Assembly (NCBI GenBank): GCA_914767715.1
Contig: OU612065.1
Span: forward strand, 36,394,001-36,458,000
Source of the DNA: Membranipora membranacea
Taxonomy: Eukaryota; Bryozoa; Gymnolaemata; Cheilostomatida; Membraniporidae
Direction of reading: 5' to 3'
Length of the DNA: 64,000 nucleotides
Shown here: one piece after another, positions 1-14,200 of the stretch
Numbering within the stretch: position 1 is the first letter of the stretch
Layout of the letters: each line of letters starts with the position of its first letter
Program-made: the position numbers and the translations under genes
Notes under the pieces: model-generated
Databases searched by the model: none
Seen by the model: the letters and a program-made list of their open reading frames with translations, nothing else
Told to the model about the DNA's origin: nothing

Positions 1-977
1 GTGAATTGAACTACTGCAATTCTTATCGTTTGGCTTTGGTGGGGTGGGGTGGTGAGAAAAGGGTCACAGCTTCATTATAACATAAGTATATCTCAGTAAT
101 CTGTACGGTATGTATGTCTGTTGTATACAGCAGTTTTGTGGCGGATATTTGAATTGCATAAATGTTCGTGATCAAGTGCTGACCATATAGCAGACAAACA
201 AATTCTTCGCCCATCTTTTGTATAAAAATACAAAAGAGGATCAAGCCATCAAAATTAGAGGCCTACTAGATTACGTTGCTTGCCTCACTAAACTTGCTGT
301 CACAGCATGCTTTAACAGCAAGTATAGTGAGCCAAGACAGTGTTCTTATGGCGCATACAAGCCCAATAACTTTTGATCATTTTGGTAACAAATTGGAGAG
401 AGGACAACGCATACAAAAATAACGTGTCCATTGGCCACTCAGAGAATATTTTCCCTTTTGAGTTTTAATCTTTTTCCAACATCGCATGTTAATTCCAGTT
501 TGTCTGATATATTGATTAGAATATCATTCGGCATCACCTTAACATCAGGTTGAGCGGTTAGTATTGACAGCAGCTGATGTCAGCCCAATGAACATGAAAC
601 TTTTTCTCCGGTGTACCATATAGCCGGCAAACATGGGAACATAGATATGCTTGAAAAAAAAACATTCAAGACTACTGGGAAGTAGATGTTATCAGACAGC
701 GCTTATCACCGACTCAGTTCATACCCAAATTAGTAAGTCTGGAATGACCGTGTCTGCAAGAATTTAAAAATCTAGTTAGGAATTTGTTGAGTTCATTTAG
801 ATGTATGTCAAGGTTTTGTGTTACCCTTGTCTTCGTTAGTCACTGTAACACAAAAGAGTCAAAGTCGCAGAGTTATTCATAAATGAAAATATGCATAATC
901 ATATCAATGTTCGCTTAATCTTTAAGATGCTGGTCTGGTCTAATTAGTACAACAGATCAGCCTTAGCTGACCATATC
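1..977. other. Upstream region of the LRR-Roc-COR-caspase gene, no gene recognised
   Basis: I see no convincing coding region or RNA gene here. Open frames are short and have no recognisable domain. If the ATG at 978 is the true start, the promoter and 5' UTR of the following gene lie in this stretch. I cannot point to a TATA box or initiator with confidence. Confidence 0.4.
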
Positions 978-2245
978 ATGGTTCCTCCACCAAAATACTC
1001 TGCTAGGAGAAGAAGACTTAACACACAAGGGGCAGAAGACAATGAGGAAGCTCAGGCTCCGGGAGCGAGACATCGTGCTATTGATATGCAGAGTAAGTTT
1101 TGGTTTATTCACAATGCAAAGACCCCAATTATAAAGATTATAATTATTTTTCAGTGGATTCAACCATTTACTCTTTTATCCACAGCGCTAAGACACTTAA
1201 CAATTTTCTCTTCTGAGTAAACATTATGCCTGCTCCATATATCATAATATCACTAATTTCAATTGCACCTGGACGGAACCTGAAGAAGAATGAAATACTC
1301 CCTAATAGGACGTCACATTTCGTTGTTTTCCTCTCTTCACAAACAGGAAGACAGCCCTTGTTATTGCCAAAGCATGCAAATGTTTTATTGTAGTGTTAAG
1401 TCACACCGGGTGTCACATTGTCAAGGCTCTCAGGCTCTCCGCTATAATAACTCCTCTCATCACGTAAACTTTCTATGGATACAATATTGCACAACCGATC
1501 AACCATTTCCCTGTTTCTATATGAGATAACACTGATATTATTTGACACAAACTCTCTTCTGTTTTAATGTTGATTGAAGGAAAGAAGACATATTGTGCCA
1601 CTGTCTTTTCACCATAAGTTACAATCTTGTTCTAGAACATAATATATTAAGTGATGACCAAGCTGCTGTTGATATTTATCAAATGTGAAGATATCGGGTC
1701 AAAAAAATTAAATAGTTAAGGTAGCCCTATCAATTTTGTGAGCTAGTTTCTAACCATAACATCATATCAATAGTTTTAATATCCAGAATATTTCCTATAT
1801 GATTGGCTGGTCAGCTTAGGTGTGGTGAATATACCCCGATTTCGTTTATATTCTTTTCATATGCTATTGCTGAAACTTCTTTGGTGCTAACATCAACCAA
1901 ACTAGGTGGTACGTTATGATGATTCAGGCAAGTTATCGAAGTTAAAATTTTAGGGAAAACATGTACCATCTTATAATCAGAGAACTTCTCTATTTTTTCT
2001 ATATTGATGTTCACAGAGTATTATAGAATCTGGTATCGAGATGACAGTGAACCAGATATAGACAAGATACCTTATAGACCAGAGTTCAGGAGATTTACAC
2101 TAGAAGAGCTTATATCAGCTACACAGGATCTCACTGTGACTCATATGTCTATCAGTGGAGATATACCACCAGAACTCAGTCAGATAGCACCTCATCTAAA
2201 AGCGCTGAAGATAAGGGATATAACTTATCATGACCAATTAGAGAA
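978..2245 (+). CDS. N-terminal exons 1-2 of the LRR-Roc-COR-caspase gene
   Basis: Exon 1 (978-1092) starts at an ATG and encodes 38 residues with an early basic run (ARRRRL), then an acidic/alanine stretch. It ends in phase 1 at A|GTAAGT. Exon 2 (2017-2245) begins after TTCACAG and ends at GAGAA|GTAAG in phase 2, the phase every LRR exon needs. Exon 2 encodes a charged, Tyr/Trp-rich leader (YYRIWYRDD) and then the first LRR-like turns (ISGDIPPELSQIAPHLKAL). No signal peptide or membrane segment is visible, so the product should be intracellular. The start is the only ATG I can link by phase to exon 2; an upstream non-coding exon cannot be excluded. Confidence 0.6.
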
Positions 2246-5200
2246 GTAAGTAGATTAAAATCTATATAACAGACTGTATCGGAATCGCGCTAACCGATTG
2301 CGCCATCTCACCATCCCCAAAAAAGAATGGGTCGATTACACTAATTAGATAGCCCGCTATTCACTACTCGGAGTTGTGTTCTCTCATCCCACAGCCCGTT
2401 ACAATCCACCATTGCCACCCTATGAAACACAGCGTATGTGTTAGGGTTATTGGCCTTACATGGCCCATTGCTGGGACCCCTTGTAGTAGGTTTAGCTGTC
2501 TTTCCATGCTGTCACATGTCTTTCCATGAGTCAGTCAGTAGACAAGTACACAGTAGAGGTATACACCCGAGGGTGCTGGGGGGTGGAACAATCAACAATG
2601 AAAGCTCCCCCAGTGGGACTCGAACCCACAACTCCTGCAGCACTAATCACCTGGCAGTGAATAGCAAGGGCGCTAACCGATTGCGTCATCTCACCATTCC
2701 CAACAAAGACTGTGTACTACTGTGTACTTGTCTACTGACTGACTCATGGAAAGACATGTGACAGCATGGAAAGACATGCTGACAAGCTGGAAAGACAGCT
2801 AAACCTACTACAAGGGGTCCCAGCAATGGGCCATGTAAGGCCAATAACCCAAGCTGCATAATTGAACAACACCGACTGTTGGCAGTAAATGTCGGTGTAA
2901 TAATATAGGTTATAACGATTTTGCATTTACACTAGATTTGTCGGTCTAATAACTCTACCCTGATCTATCAATCAAGCAACTATATTGACCAATCATTACT
3001 ATTACTATCAATCATTACTATCAATCATTCTATCATACTATCATTATATCAATCATTACTATCATCAATCATTACTATCAATCATCTTGATTAATCTGGA
3101 CACCTCAGTTTTTGGTACAGTTTTGTTGACATCAGGTGGCTGCTCCATTGTTACCATCTTGTTCCCTCTGGCATTTAACCTTGTGTGTTCATTCTGTGAC
3201 ATGATCACAGAGCAACGATTCCATTAAACATTTAATCTTTCAGTGTGCGTGCTAATGCAATATCAAGACAAATATCCTAAACTCCTTGCACTGACTCCGA
3301 TCAACGCAAACATCATCTCTTTACCGTTACATTTGAGATCTAAAGAGAAGTTCAATTCATTCAAAACTTTGCTATTCAACCATTTATTATCGACTTGACC
3401 AACATCATTGATGATATTATTTCCTTTCTGTTTCTGTTTCTGTTTTTTTTTTCTGGCACTGAGTGCAAAACATTTCGAATGAGATGACTTCGGTTGCCAA
3501 TAAAAAGTATGTATATCTCATCAGAAACCAATGAGATAACAGTGTCCTTACCAAAAAAGCTTGTCAATACAGGCTAGAGTTGATGTTAAACATAATTTGA
3601 ATTTGTATGCCTGCTTTTAAAAGACCCATTGAGGCGGCTTGGGGGCAAGGGGTAACCTCTAGAGATTGAATCCACTTCATTTGGAAACATAGGTATTCAC
3701 TTATAAGTCAGGCAAGGTAGTAGAGTAATGTGTAGTTGTGTGTTGATTTCATTGCTCGAGAAGTATCTATCCCCTTGAGTTAATCCTGCCAATCCGAGGG
3801 TGCGGATGGTCTTATGCTTAAATTTACTTTCTGGTGGAAACTACCAGTTGTGTTGGTATTTGGGACGGGCGTTAGCATAAATTTATGTTTTTGTGTGCTT
3901 TTACCCCATTTTGAAACTGTAACAACTGTTACAAAAAAATTATCCTTTAATAATCAATTGCACTCAGAAATAATGGTGGTGAAATATTCACCTCAAAATA
4001 GACAAAAAATGAAGGCAGTCAACACCAAATAACTCTTAACTTAATGTATAGATATGAATTATATTGGTTTTTTTTTCAAAAAATTTCCCAAAATTGATGC
4101 TTCTTATAATTGAGATGACTTACAAATTTAGCAGTAGGAAACCAGATAATATACACATCGGATTATATTATATACTTATAAACTTATATTTGTGTATAAG
4201 AGAGCATAAACCATCTTAACCTCACTTAGTCATTCTACTTGTTGCAGTATGAGAACACTAACCAGTATAGAGGAAGTGAATTTACATCTGAATGAGAAAC
4301 TGATATCCTTACCAGAATGGATTGGAGAACTCACGAGTCTTAAGAAGCTATATGTGTCTTATTGTGGCCTCACTCACCTGCCTAACAGGTAAGTAAATAT
4401 TATGATTTCATTTTTCTCAATAATAGTTCATACATCAGTGCCTTCATCAGTGATAAAATGACTCTTCATGTGATTTTAGATATGTCAAAGGTAGTTTACA
4501 ATGTGTTTATAATATCATATCAGTTAAAACTTTGATACTGGTAGGTATAAAACCATGTAAAAACCTTTCTGTCTTAATATTTGGCATCATGTATGAGTTT
4601 CTGATAAAAGAGTAGCACTGGTACAGAATATGAGTATCATATTCTGATAAAATTGTAAGCAGTATTTTCGTTCCTATTACACATTAAAAATTCGGCATAG
4701 GAAAAGTAGGGAGCAGTTTCTCTATATTACCCTGGGTAAAGCAGTATAACCTTGTCCTGAGCCTTCTATAGATATAATGAGTGTTCTAATGCCACTATAG
4801 GTCGTAGCTAAAATATGTACATAAATACTCAAAATGCTCCACTAAACGAGATAAACCTGACAGTCCAACTCTAGAATTAAATGGTGTGGAAATAGATTGT
4901 TGTGACAATGTTAAATATTTGGGAGTACTCTTTGATAACAAATTACGTTTAAAAAATCATGTTAATAATGTTGTAACAAAATCTTTGTTAGTTTGACCAA
5001 GGAGTAGTCCTTGGTTGGACTTTTTGATTCTTCCTTCTTATTCCATGTGATTCCCTTATCATGTGGCATGTCATACTGTTTGAAAAACTACTTCTTTCTT
5101 AGTCTTAGCTCATGGGCCCCTGGGACTTACATGCCTTACTTTACCAATGTCCAGTATCAACCGCGTTTTTTTTATGGGGTGGTTGATACTGGACATTGGC

Positions 5201-8200
5201 AAAATGAGGCATGTACGTCCCAGGGGCCCATGGCTTAGCTAGTAGAGATTACCTTGAGTAAGTAGATTTTTTAAAATTCAGTATTGTGATCTATAGGCAT
5301 CGACACACAGACATCAATTTAGTCCCTTAGTCATGTTGTGATCACATGATCAGAGTACGTGTACCAGCAACCTTTTTCTCACAACTTTTACAGTTAGTGA
5401 TGGATACCAATCAGTCAATCAAAACTCCATGCTACAACCAGTTGTGGAATGAATAGATGATGAATAAATAGCATTGAAAGTAGAATGTTTATTATTTTGA
5501 TGAGGAGTGCTGATACCACCACAATATAGAAAACAAAGCCTATATTCTGGACAGACAGGTTTCCGGGAGATTATGACCTAAAAATCATCTATCAATCATC
5601 ATTCTATCTCCTTGTTACAGCATGAGAACACTAACCAGCATAGAGGAAGTGAATATATCTGATAATAAGCTGGAATCCTTACCAGACTGGATTGGAGAAC
5701 TCACGAGTCTTAAGAAGCTAGATGTGTCTGAATGTGGCCTCACTCACCTACCTAACAGGTATGTGAACACTATGATTCCATTATTCTCAATAATAGTTTT
5801 TACTTCAGTGTCTTTTTTAGTGACTCTAAATGCAATTTTAGATCACTCATCTTGTACTTTTAATACAATATTGGCTTCAATTAGCATACCTGAAACCCAG
5901 CCACAATATGATAATAGGATATGATATTAACTAATGACTTCTTGAGCGTGGAGAATTTTACAGATATACATTGACTAATGTAATATAGCTACTTAATTTT
6001 TGCGGTTTTCGTTTCTGCTGGGTAGTATTCATCAGTGATAGCAGTTGATTTTTTTTTTCAAATTTGGATATAAATTAAAAAGTCACTAACATAACAGAAG
6101 CAACATTGTTGCAGTAAATAGTCTGGTTGCAGTGTACTGGGAAAATAACAAGCTTTATTAAATACACCCAAAATTGATTTGAGAAACTAAGAGACACTTT
6201 GCGATCAAGATACACTGATTTCATAAACTGGTAATATTCACAAGTCGAGAGAACATAACAAATAACTATTAAGTGTGCGATAGTGTCGCAACATATATCT
6301 CAAACATGTTTACAATGTGTTTATGATATCATATCAGTTAAAACTTTGAGACTGGTAGGTATCAAACGATGTGAAAAAATTTATCTCTTAATATTTGGCA
6401 TCCTGTATTTTCCGATAAAAGAGTTGCACCGGTTCAGAATATAAGTATCAAAATTGAGAAAATTGTAAGCAGTATATTTATTCCTATGACTCACCAAAAA
6501 TTCGGCTTAAAAATAGTAGGAAGCAGTTTCTCTCTATTAACCTGGGTAAATCAGTGAAACGTTATCCTGATCTTTCACAATTAAAAAGAAACAAAGGAGG
6601 AGGATTTTTGTCTTTTGTTTTTTTTTATTATCTAATTTCTTTGCTGGTGAACATTTGCCTGATCAGTTGACTTCAGGACACGTACTTTTATCTTATATTT
6701 GCTTGTTACCATATTAATCAAAGAATTTAGAAAATTGTCAATTAGTTGGAAAGGGATTTTTTCTCGTATATCTTTCAGTGTGCGTGCTAATGCAATATCA
6801 AGACAAATATCCTTAACTCCTTGCACTGACTCCGATCAACGCAAAACATGATCTCTTTACCGTTACATTTGAGATCTAAAGAGAAGTTCAGTTCATTCAA
6901 AACTTTACTATTCAACCATATATTATCGACTTGACCAACATCGTTGATGATATTATTTCCTTTCTGTTTCTCTTTTTTTTCTTTTAAAATTTTTTTTTCT
7001 GGCACTGAGTGCAAAACATTTCGAATGAGATGACTTTGGTTGCCAATAAAAAGTATATATATCTCATCAGAAACCAATGAGATAACAGTGTCCTTACCAA
7101 ACAAAGCTTGTCAATACAGGTTAGAGTTGATGTAAAACATAATTTGAATTTGTATGCCTGCTTTTAAAAGACCCATTGAGGCGGCTTGGGGGCAAGGGGT
7201 AACCTCTAGAGATTGAATCCACTTCATTTGGAATCATAGGTATTCACTTATAAGTCAGGCAAGGTAGTAGAGTAATGTGTAGTTGTGTGTTCATTTCATT
7301 GCTCGAGAAATATCTATCCCCTTGAGTTAATGCTGCCAATCCAAGGGTGCGGATGGTCTTATGCTTAAATTTTCATTCTTGGGGAAACTACCAGTTGTGT
7401 TGGTCTTTAGGACAGGGCGTTAGCATAAATTTATGTTTTTGTGTGTTTTTATTCCAGTTTGAAACTGTAACAACTGTTACAAAATAATTATCCTTTAATA
7501 ATCAATTGCACTCAGGAATGATGATGATGAAATACTCACCTCAAAATAGACAAAAAATGAACGCAGTCAACATCAAATAACTCGTAACTTAATGTATTAG
7601 ATATGAATTATAATTATTTTTTACAAAATTTCCCAAAATTGATACTTCTTATAATTGAGATTACTGACAAATTTAGCAGTAGGAAACCAGATAATGTACA
7701 CATCGGATCATATATACTTATAAACTTATATTTGTGTATAAGGGAGCATAAACCATCTTAACCTCACTAAGTTATTCTCCTTGTTGCAGTATCAGAACAC
7801 TAACCAGTATAGAGGGAGTGAGCATATCCTGGAATAGGAATCTGAAATCCTTACCAGACTGGATTGGAGAACTCAAGAGTCTTAAGATGCTATCTGCGTC
7901 CGAATGTGGCCTCACTCACCTGCCTGACAGGTAAGTAAATATTATGATTTCATTTTTCTCAATAATAATTCTTACATCAGTGCCTTCATCAGTGATAAAA
8001 TGACGCTTCATGTGGTTTAAGATCTGTCAAAGGTAGTTTACAATGTGTTTATAGTATCATATCAGTTAAAAATTTGATGCTGGTAGGTAGAAAACTATGT
8101 AAAAACCTTTCTGTCTTAATATTTGGCATCTTAACCTCACTTAGTTATTCTACTTGTTGCAGTATGAGAACACTAACCAGTATAGAGGAAGTGAATATAT

Positions 8201-11200
8201 CTGAAAATTGGACTCTGAAATCCTTACCTGACTGGATTGGAGAACTCACGAATCTTAAGAACCTATATGTGTCTGGATGTGGCCTCACTCACCTGCCTGA
8301 CAGGTAAGTAAATATTATGATTTCATTTTTCTCAATAATAATTCTTACATCAGTGCCTTCATCAGTGATAAAATGACTCTTCATGTGATTTTAGATCTGT
8401 CAAAGGAAGTTAACAATATGTTTATAATATCATTTAAAACTTTGATACTGGTAGGTATCAAACTATGTAAAAACCTTTCTGTCTTAATAATTGGCATCAT
8501 GTATGAGTTTCCGATAAAAGAGTAGCACTGGTTCAGAATATGAGTATCATATTCTGATAAAATTGTAAGCGGTATTTTCATTCCTATTACACATTAAAAC
8601 TCGGCATAAGAAAAGTAGGAAGCAGTTTCTCTATATTACCCTGGGTAAAGCAGTATAACCTTGTCCTGAGCCTTCTATAGATATAATGACTGTTCTAATG
8701 CCACTATAGGTCGCAGCTAAAATATATACATAAATACTCCACTTAACAAGATAAACCTGACAGTCCAACTCTAGAATTAAATGGTGTGGAAATAGATTGT
8801 TGTGACAATGTTAAATATTTGGGAGTACTCTTTGATAACAAATTACGTTTCAAAAATCATGTCAATATTGTTGTAACAAAATCTTTGTTAGTTTGACCAA
8901 GGAGTTTTCCTTGTTTTGACTTTTTGATTTTTCCTTCTTATTTTATGGGATTCCCTTATCATTTGGCATGTCATACTGTTTGAAAAACTACTTCTTTCTT
9001 AGTCTTAGCTCATGGGCACCTGGGACTTACATGCCTTACTTTACCAATGTCCAGTATCAACCGTGTGTTTTTTGGGGTGGTTGATACTGGACATTGGCAA
9101 AATAAGGCATGTAAGTCCCAGGGGCCCATGGCTTAGCTAGTAGAGACTACCTGGAGTAAGTAGATTTTTTTAACTTCAGTATTGTGATCTACTGGCATCG
9201 ACACACATACATCAATTTAGTCTATTAGTCATGTTGTGGTCACATGATCTGTAGACCATAGAATAAAATCGGACAACTCTTATTCTATTCCAAATTCACA
9301 ACTATTGCAATTTATTTTTGACTTGTGCTCTTTTTCCAAATGGATTTACCCTGGCTGTGCGCCCTCCCCATCAACCCGCCCACCCCAACAGCCTGCCAAG
9401 GCTACCTTTTTTGGATCAGAAAGATTATGGGAGAGTAATTTCTAACTCTTATTGGGCTGGATATTTACATTTTGTCAATAATTAAATGTTTTAAATCTCC
9501 AGCATGTTCATAACGAGGGATCAGTTCTCAACTACAGTAGTGTATAAAACAGTATTTTAGTTCAGTAAAACCTCATTTGATGTAAATCACATAATAATCC
9601 GTGGGCTGAACAATTTTGTTTTGGTTATGATTTCATGATTCCCAATATTAGTTCTTACATCAATGTCTTCATTAGTGATCAAATCACTCTAAATGTGATT
9701 TAAGATCTGTCAAAGGTAGTTTACAATATCTTTAAAATAGCATTTAAAACTTTGATACTGGTAGGTATAACACTATGTAAAAACCTTTCTGTCTTAATAT
9801 TTGGCATCCTGTATGAGTTTCCGATAAAAGAGTAGCTCTGGTTCAGAATATGAGTATCATATTCTGATAAAATTGTAAGCAGTATTTTCATTCCTATTAC
9901 ACATTAAAAATTCAGCATAGGAAAAGTAGGAAGCAGTTTCTCTATATTACTCTGGGTAAAGCAGTATAACCTTGTCCTGAGCCTTCTATAGATATAATGA
10001 GTGTTCTAATGCCATTATAGGTCGTAGCTAAAATACTCAAAATGCTCCACTAAACGAGATAAACCTGACAGCCCAACTCTAGAATTAAATGGTGTGGAAA
10101 TAGATTGTTGTGACAATGTTAAATATTTTGGAGGTCTCTTTGATAACAAATTACGTTTCAAAAATCATGTCAATAATGTTGTAACAAAATCTTTGTTAGT
10201 TTGACCAAGGAGTAGTCCTTGTTTGACTTTTTGATTCTTCCTTCTTATTCCATGTGATTCCCTTATCATTTGGCACTTCATACTGTTTGAAAAACTACAT
10301 CTTTATTAGTCTTAGCTCATGGGCACCTGGGACCAGTGGCGTGTATTACCACTCACGGCCCATGGATTTCCGTGAGTGGCTGAATAGCTCAGTGAGTAGA
10401 GCGTCCGCCTAATAATCACTGTTAAAAAGATGGTTGGGGGTTCGAATCCCATCGTGGTCAGTTTTTTTCAAATTGGTGCTTTATAACTGGAGCATTTTTA
10501 CCGTAATCTTCTACTGCTATTGAGTTGTTTTCTGAAAGCACCCAACAGCTCAGTGAGCTATTGAAATACCTCTCTGCTTGCACTATTTTGCTACCGATAT
10601 GCAAAAATTTCCGTGGTGGGAGGGCGCTTAAGCGCCCCTCCCACACCCTCCCCGCCACGCCTACGGCGTGTGGATCGGGCTGTGCCCGATCATTATGCTC
10701 ATCTCTAAAAAGTCAGTGAGTTAAATTTTATAGAATATACGCCCCTGCCTGGGACTTACATGCCTTACTTTACCAATGTCCAGTATCAACCGCGTGTTTT
10801 TTGGGGTGGTTGATACTGGACATTGGCAAAATAAGGCATGTAAGTCCCAGGGGCCCATGGCTTAGCTAGTAGAGACTACCTGGAGTTAGTAGATTTTTTT
10901 AAATTCAGTATTGTGATCTACAGGCATCGACACACAGACATCAATTTAATCTATTAGTCATTTTGTGATCACATGATCTGTAGACCATAGAATAAAATCG
11001 GACAACTCTTATTCTATTCCGAATTCACAACTATTGCAATTTATTTTTGAGTTGTCCTCTTTTTCCAAATGGATGATGATGAGTCGGAAGCAACTTGTAT
11101 GCCCACTTTTAAAAGACCCAGTGAGGCGGCTTTGGGGGTGCGGGGTGACCTCTAGAGATTGAATCCACTTAATTTTAGAACATAGTCACTTATAAGTCAG

Positions 11201-14200
11201 GCAAGGCAGTAGAGTAATGTGTAGTTGTGTGTTGATTTAATTGCTCGAGAAGTATCTATCCCCCTGAGTTAATCCTGCCAATCCGAGGGTGCGGATGGTC
11301 TTATGCTTAAATTTTCTTTCTGGTGGAAACTACCAGTTGTGTTGGTCTTTGGGACGGGGCATTAGCATAAATTTATGTTTTTGTATGGTTTTACCTCAGT
11401 TTGAAACTGTAACAAATTTTAGAAAATTTCCCAAAATTTATATTTCTTATAATTAGGATTACTCACAAATTTAGCAGGAGGAAACCAAATAATAGACACG
11501 TCAGATTATATATACTTATAAACTTATATTTGTGTATAAGAGAGCATAAAACATCTTAACCTCACCTAGTTATTCTACTTGTTGCAGTATGTATCAACCC
11601 GCTTGTTTTTTGGGGTGGTTGATACTGGACATTGGCAAAATAAGGCATGTAATTCCCAGGGGCCCATGGCTTAGCTAGTAGAGACTACCTTGAGTTAGTA
11701 GATTTTTTAAAATTCAGTATTGTGATCTACAGGCATCGACACACAGACATCAATTTAGTCTATTAGTCATGTTGTGATCACATGATCTGTAGACCATAGA
11801 ATAAAATCGGACAACTCTTATTCTATTCCGAATTCACAACTATTACAATTTATTTTTTAGTTGTCCTCTTTTTCCTCATGGATTTACCCTGGCTGTCCCC
11901 CCCTCCCCATCCGACCCCCGACAGCCTGCCAAGGCTTCCCTTTGTGGAACAGAAAGATTATGGGAGAGTAATTTCTAACTCTTATTGGACTGGATTATTA
12001 CATTTTAACAATAATTAAATGTTTTAAATCTCCAGTATGTTCGTAAAGAGGGATCAGTTCTCAACTACAGTAGTATATAAAACAGTAGTTTTTTGAGGCG
12101 GTCACAATGGTGATGATGTACATTACACAAAGTTGCACCATAGGCAGCAAATTGCCAAAAACGCTGCAGAAAATGGGCAAAATTTTGTTTTGGTTATAAC
12201 TAATTCTTATTGGACAGCATTACAACTCTGATAAATTTGGAGATTATGATATTAGAGAATCACAAGAGACATTACCTGATGGTATCGGGGGGGGGGGGAA
12301 TCAAGAGTCTCAGAGTGTTATCTATAGTTGAGTGTCTTATCAGACACCTACCTGAGAGGTAATTATATACTGAGTCACTCGGGACTATGATGACTGTATG
12401 TGGATATTCTTAGTTCAGATCAGCATACTTTTCTACACACAAATCCCTGTCTTTGTAATCTGATAGAGTTTATGTTGAGGCTGGGCAACATCGAAAGATA
12501 TTTTTACCTCAATCCAGGTTAATAGAATACCTATTGCTGTTCAAATACTGACTAGTCAAAATAAGTTGGAAGTATATTTAATAAAAATATTGATTGCACT
12601 GCTTGTTAGATTTTGGCAAAATTTTAAATCTAAGCTTATCTCGAAGATTTAAAGAATCAAAACTTGGTAATTTTTCAATCCCAGACGTCGAACATGCCTC
12701 TCCCGCACCCTCCCATGTGCCAAGCACTTGCTGCCCTAAATAACTGCCAAGTTGTCTAGAACTCCAACAAAATCTAGTATTTATCAACAAAATTAGTTGG
12801 GAGCCCTGGGCATGAATGGTACATTTCACATCCATGACACAATAAGCATATAAAACCAAGGAGTCCTTTCTCCTCTTCCCTATTACTTGCATTTCATTGT
12901 CGAGCTTCCCTTCACTCAATCCTGCTTTGCGAATTCATTGTGTCACTACTGGGATATTAACCAGTAACCTGCTAACCATTAACTATTATTCCATATGGGC
13001 ATTCATATTAATAGTACCATTTTTTAACCCTGTTTTTGCATGCAAGGCAACTTCATTATTTTTAGCAGAGTAGTGTACCAGCAACTTTTTTCTCTCAACT
13101 TTTGCAGTTAGTGATAGATACCAATCAGTCAATCAAAACTCCACGCTGCAACCAGCTGTGTAATGAATAGATGATGAATAAATAGCATTGAAAATAGAAT
13201 ATTAATTAGTTTGATTAGAAGTGCTGATACTACCACAATATAGAAAACATAGCCTTAATTCTGGACAGACAGGTTTCTGGGAGATTATGAAGTAAAAACA
13301 TCTATCAATCATCATTCTATCTCCTTGTTACAGTATGAGCACACTAACCAGCATAGAGGAAGTGAATATATCTGGTAATGAGCTGGAATCCTTACCAGAC
13401 TGGATTGGAGAACTCACGAGTCTTAAGAAGCTAGATGTGTCTGAATGTGGCCTCACTCACCTACCTAACAGGTATGTGAACACTATGATTCCATCATTCT
13501 CAATTATAGTTTATACTTCAGTGTCTTTATGCAATTTTCGATCACTCATGCAATTTTCGATCACTCATCTTGTAATTTTAATACAATATTGGCTTCAATT
13601 AGCATACCTGAAACCCAGCAACAATATGATAATAGGATATGATAATAACTAATTCACTCACTCACCTGCCTGATAGGTATGTAAACATCATGATTTCATT
13701 AATATCAATAATACTTCTTACATCAATGTCTTCATTAGTGATCAAGTGTCTACAAATACGATTTTAGATCTATCAAAGGTAGTTTACAGTTGTTCAAAAA
13801 GGCTATGTCTTTATAATGGCATATCATTTAAAACTTTGATACTGGTAGGTATAAAACTATGTAAAAATCTTTCTGTTTTAATATCTGGTATCCTGTATGA
13901 GTTTCTGATCAAAGGGTTGCACTTGTCCGGAATATAAGTAACAAAATTCATAAAAATTGTAAGCAGTATTTTCAATCCTATTACACACCAAAAATTTGGC
14001 ATAACAAAGCTTGAAGCCGGTTCTGTCTATTAACCTGGTTAAAACAGTAAAACCTTGTTTTTTGTTTTATTTTTTTCTTTAATTCTTTTTTATTATTTAA
14101 TTTCTTTGCCGTGAAACTCTTTGTAATGACAACAGTGTCCTGTGCGTCACAAATAAACCATCAAAGTTCCTTCGAAAGAAAAATTGCTTAGTTAAGGGTA

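Larger units (their letters stand above)
3240..5400. repeat. Duplicated intron block 1 (around LRR exon A)
   Basis: This block (LINE tail, AGGCGGCTT segment near 3630, acceptor-proximal segment, LRR exon A, LINE fragments, foldback) recurs with local indels at 6760-9250 and in part at 9640-11060, 11080-11600, 15420-15760 and 16920-18060. On the + strand 4875-4995 encodes a LINE reverse-transcriptase tail (KYLGVLFDNKLRLKNHV). On the minus strand 4440-4720 encodes a LINE end motif (IKTERFLHSLIPTSIK type, clearest in the 8381-8581 copy). LRR exons were probably spread by duplication of exon plus intron. Confidence 0.65.
6760..9250. repeat. Duplicated intron block 2 (around LRR exons C and D)
   Basis: Second copy of the 3.2-5.4 kb block, with two LRR exons instead of one and a second foldback MITE at 9007-9134. 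A LINE tail (SLPLHLRSKEKF type) occurs on the + strand near 6840-6935, as in block 1 near 3300-3400. The minus-strand LINE end is at 8381-8581. Confidence 0.65.

Noticed and set aside
2590-2700. Functional tRNA gene on the minus strand
   Set aside because: The anticodon arm is not convincing and the block is the loop of a foldback element.
10374-10460. Functional tRNA gene
   Set aside because: A and B boxes are good, but the acceptor stem does not pair properly and it is inside a hAT MITE.
12578-12919. 113-codon minus-strand frame as a gene
   Set aside because: No recognisable domain, inside an intron of the LRR gene on the opposite strand, and no supporting splice pattern.
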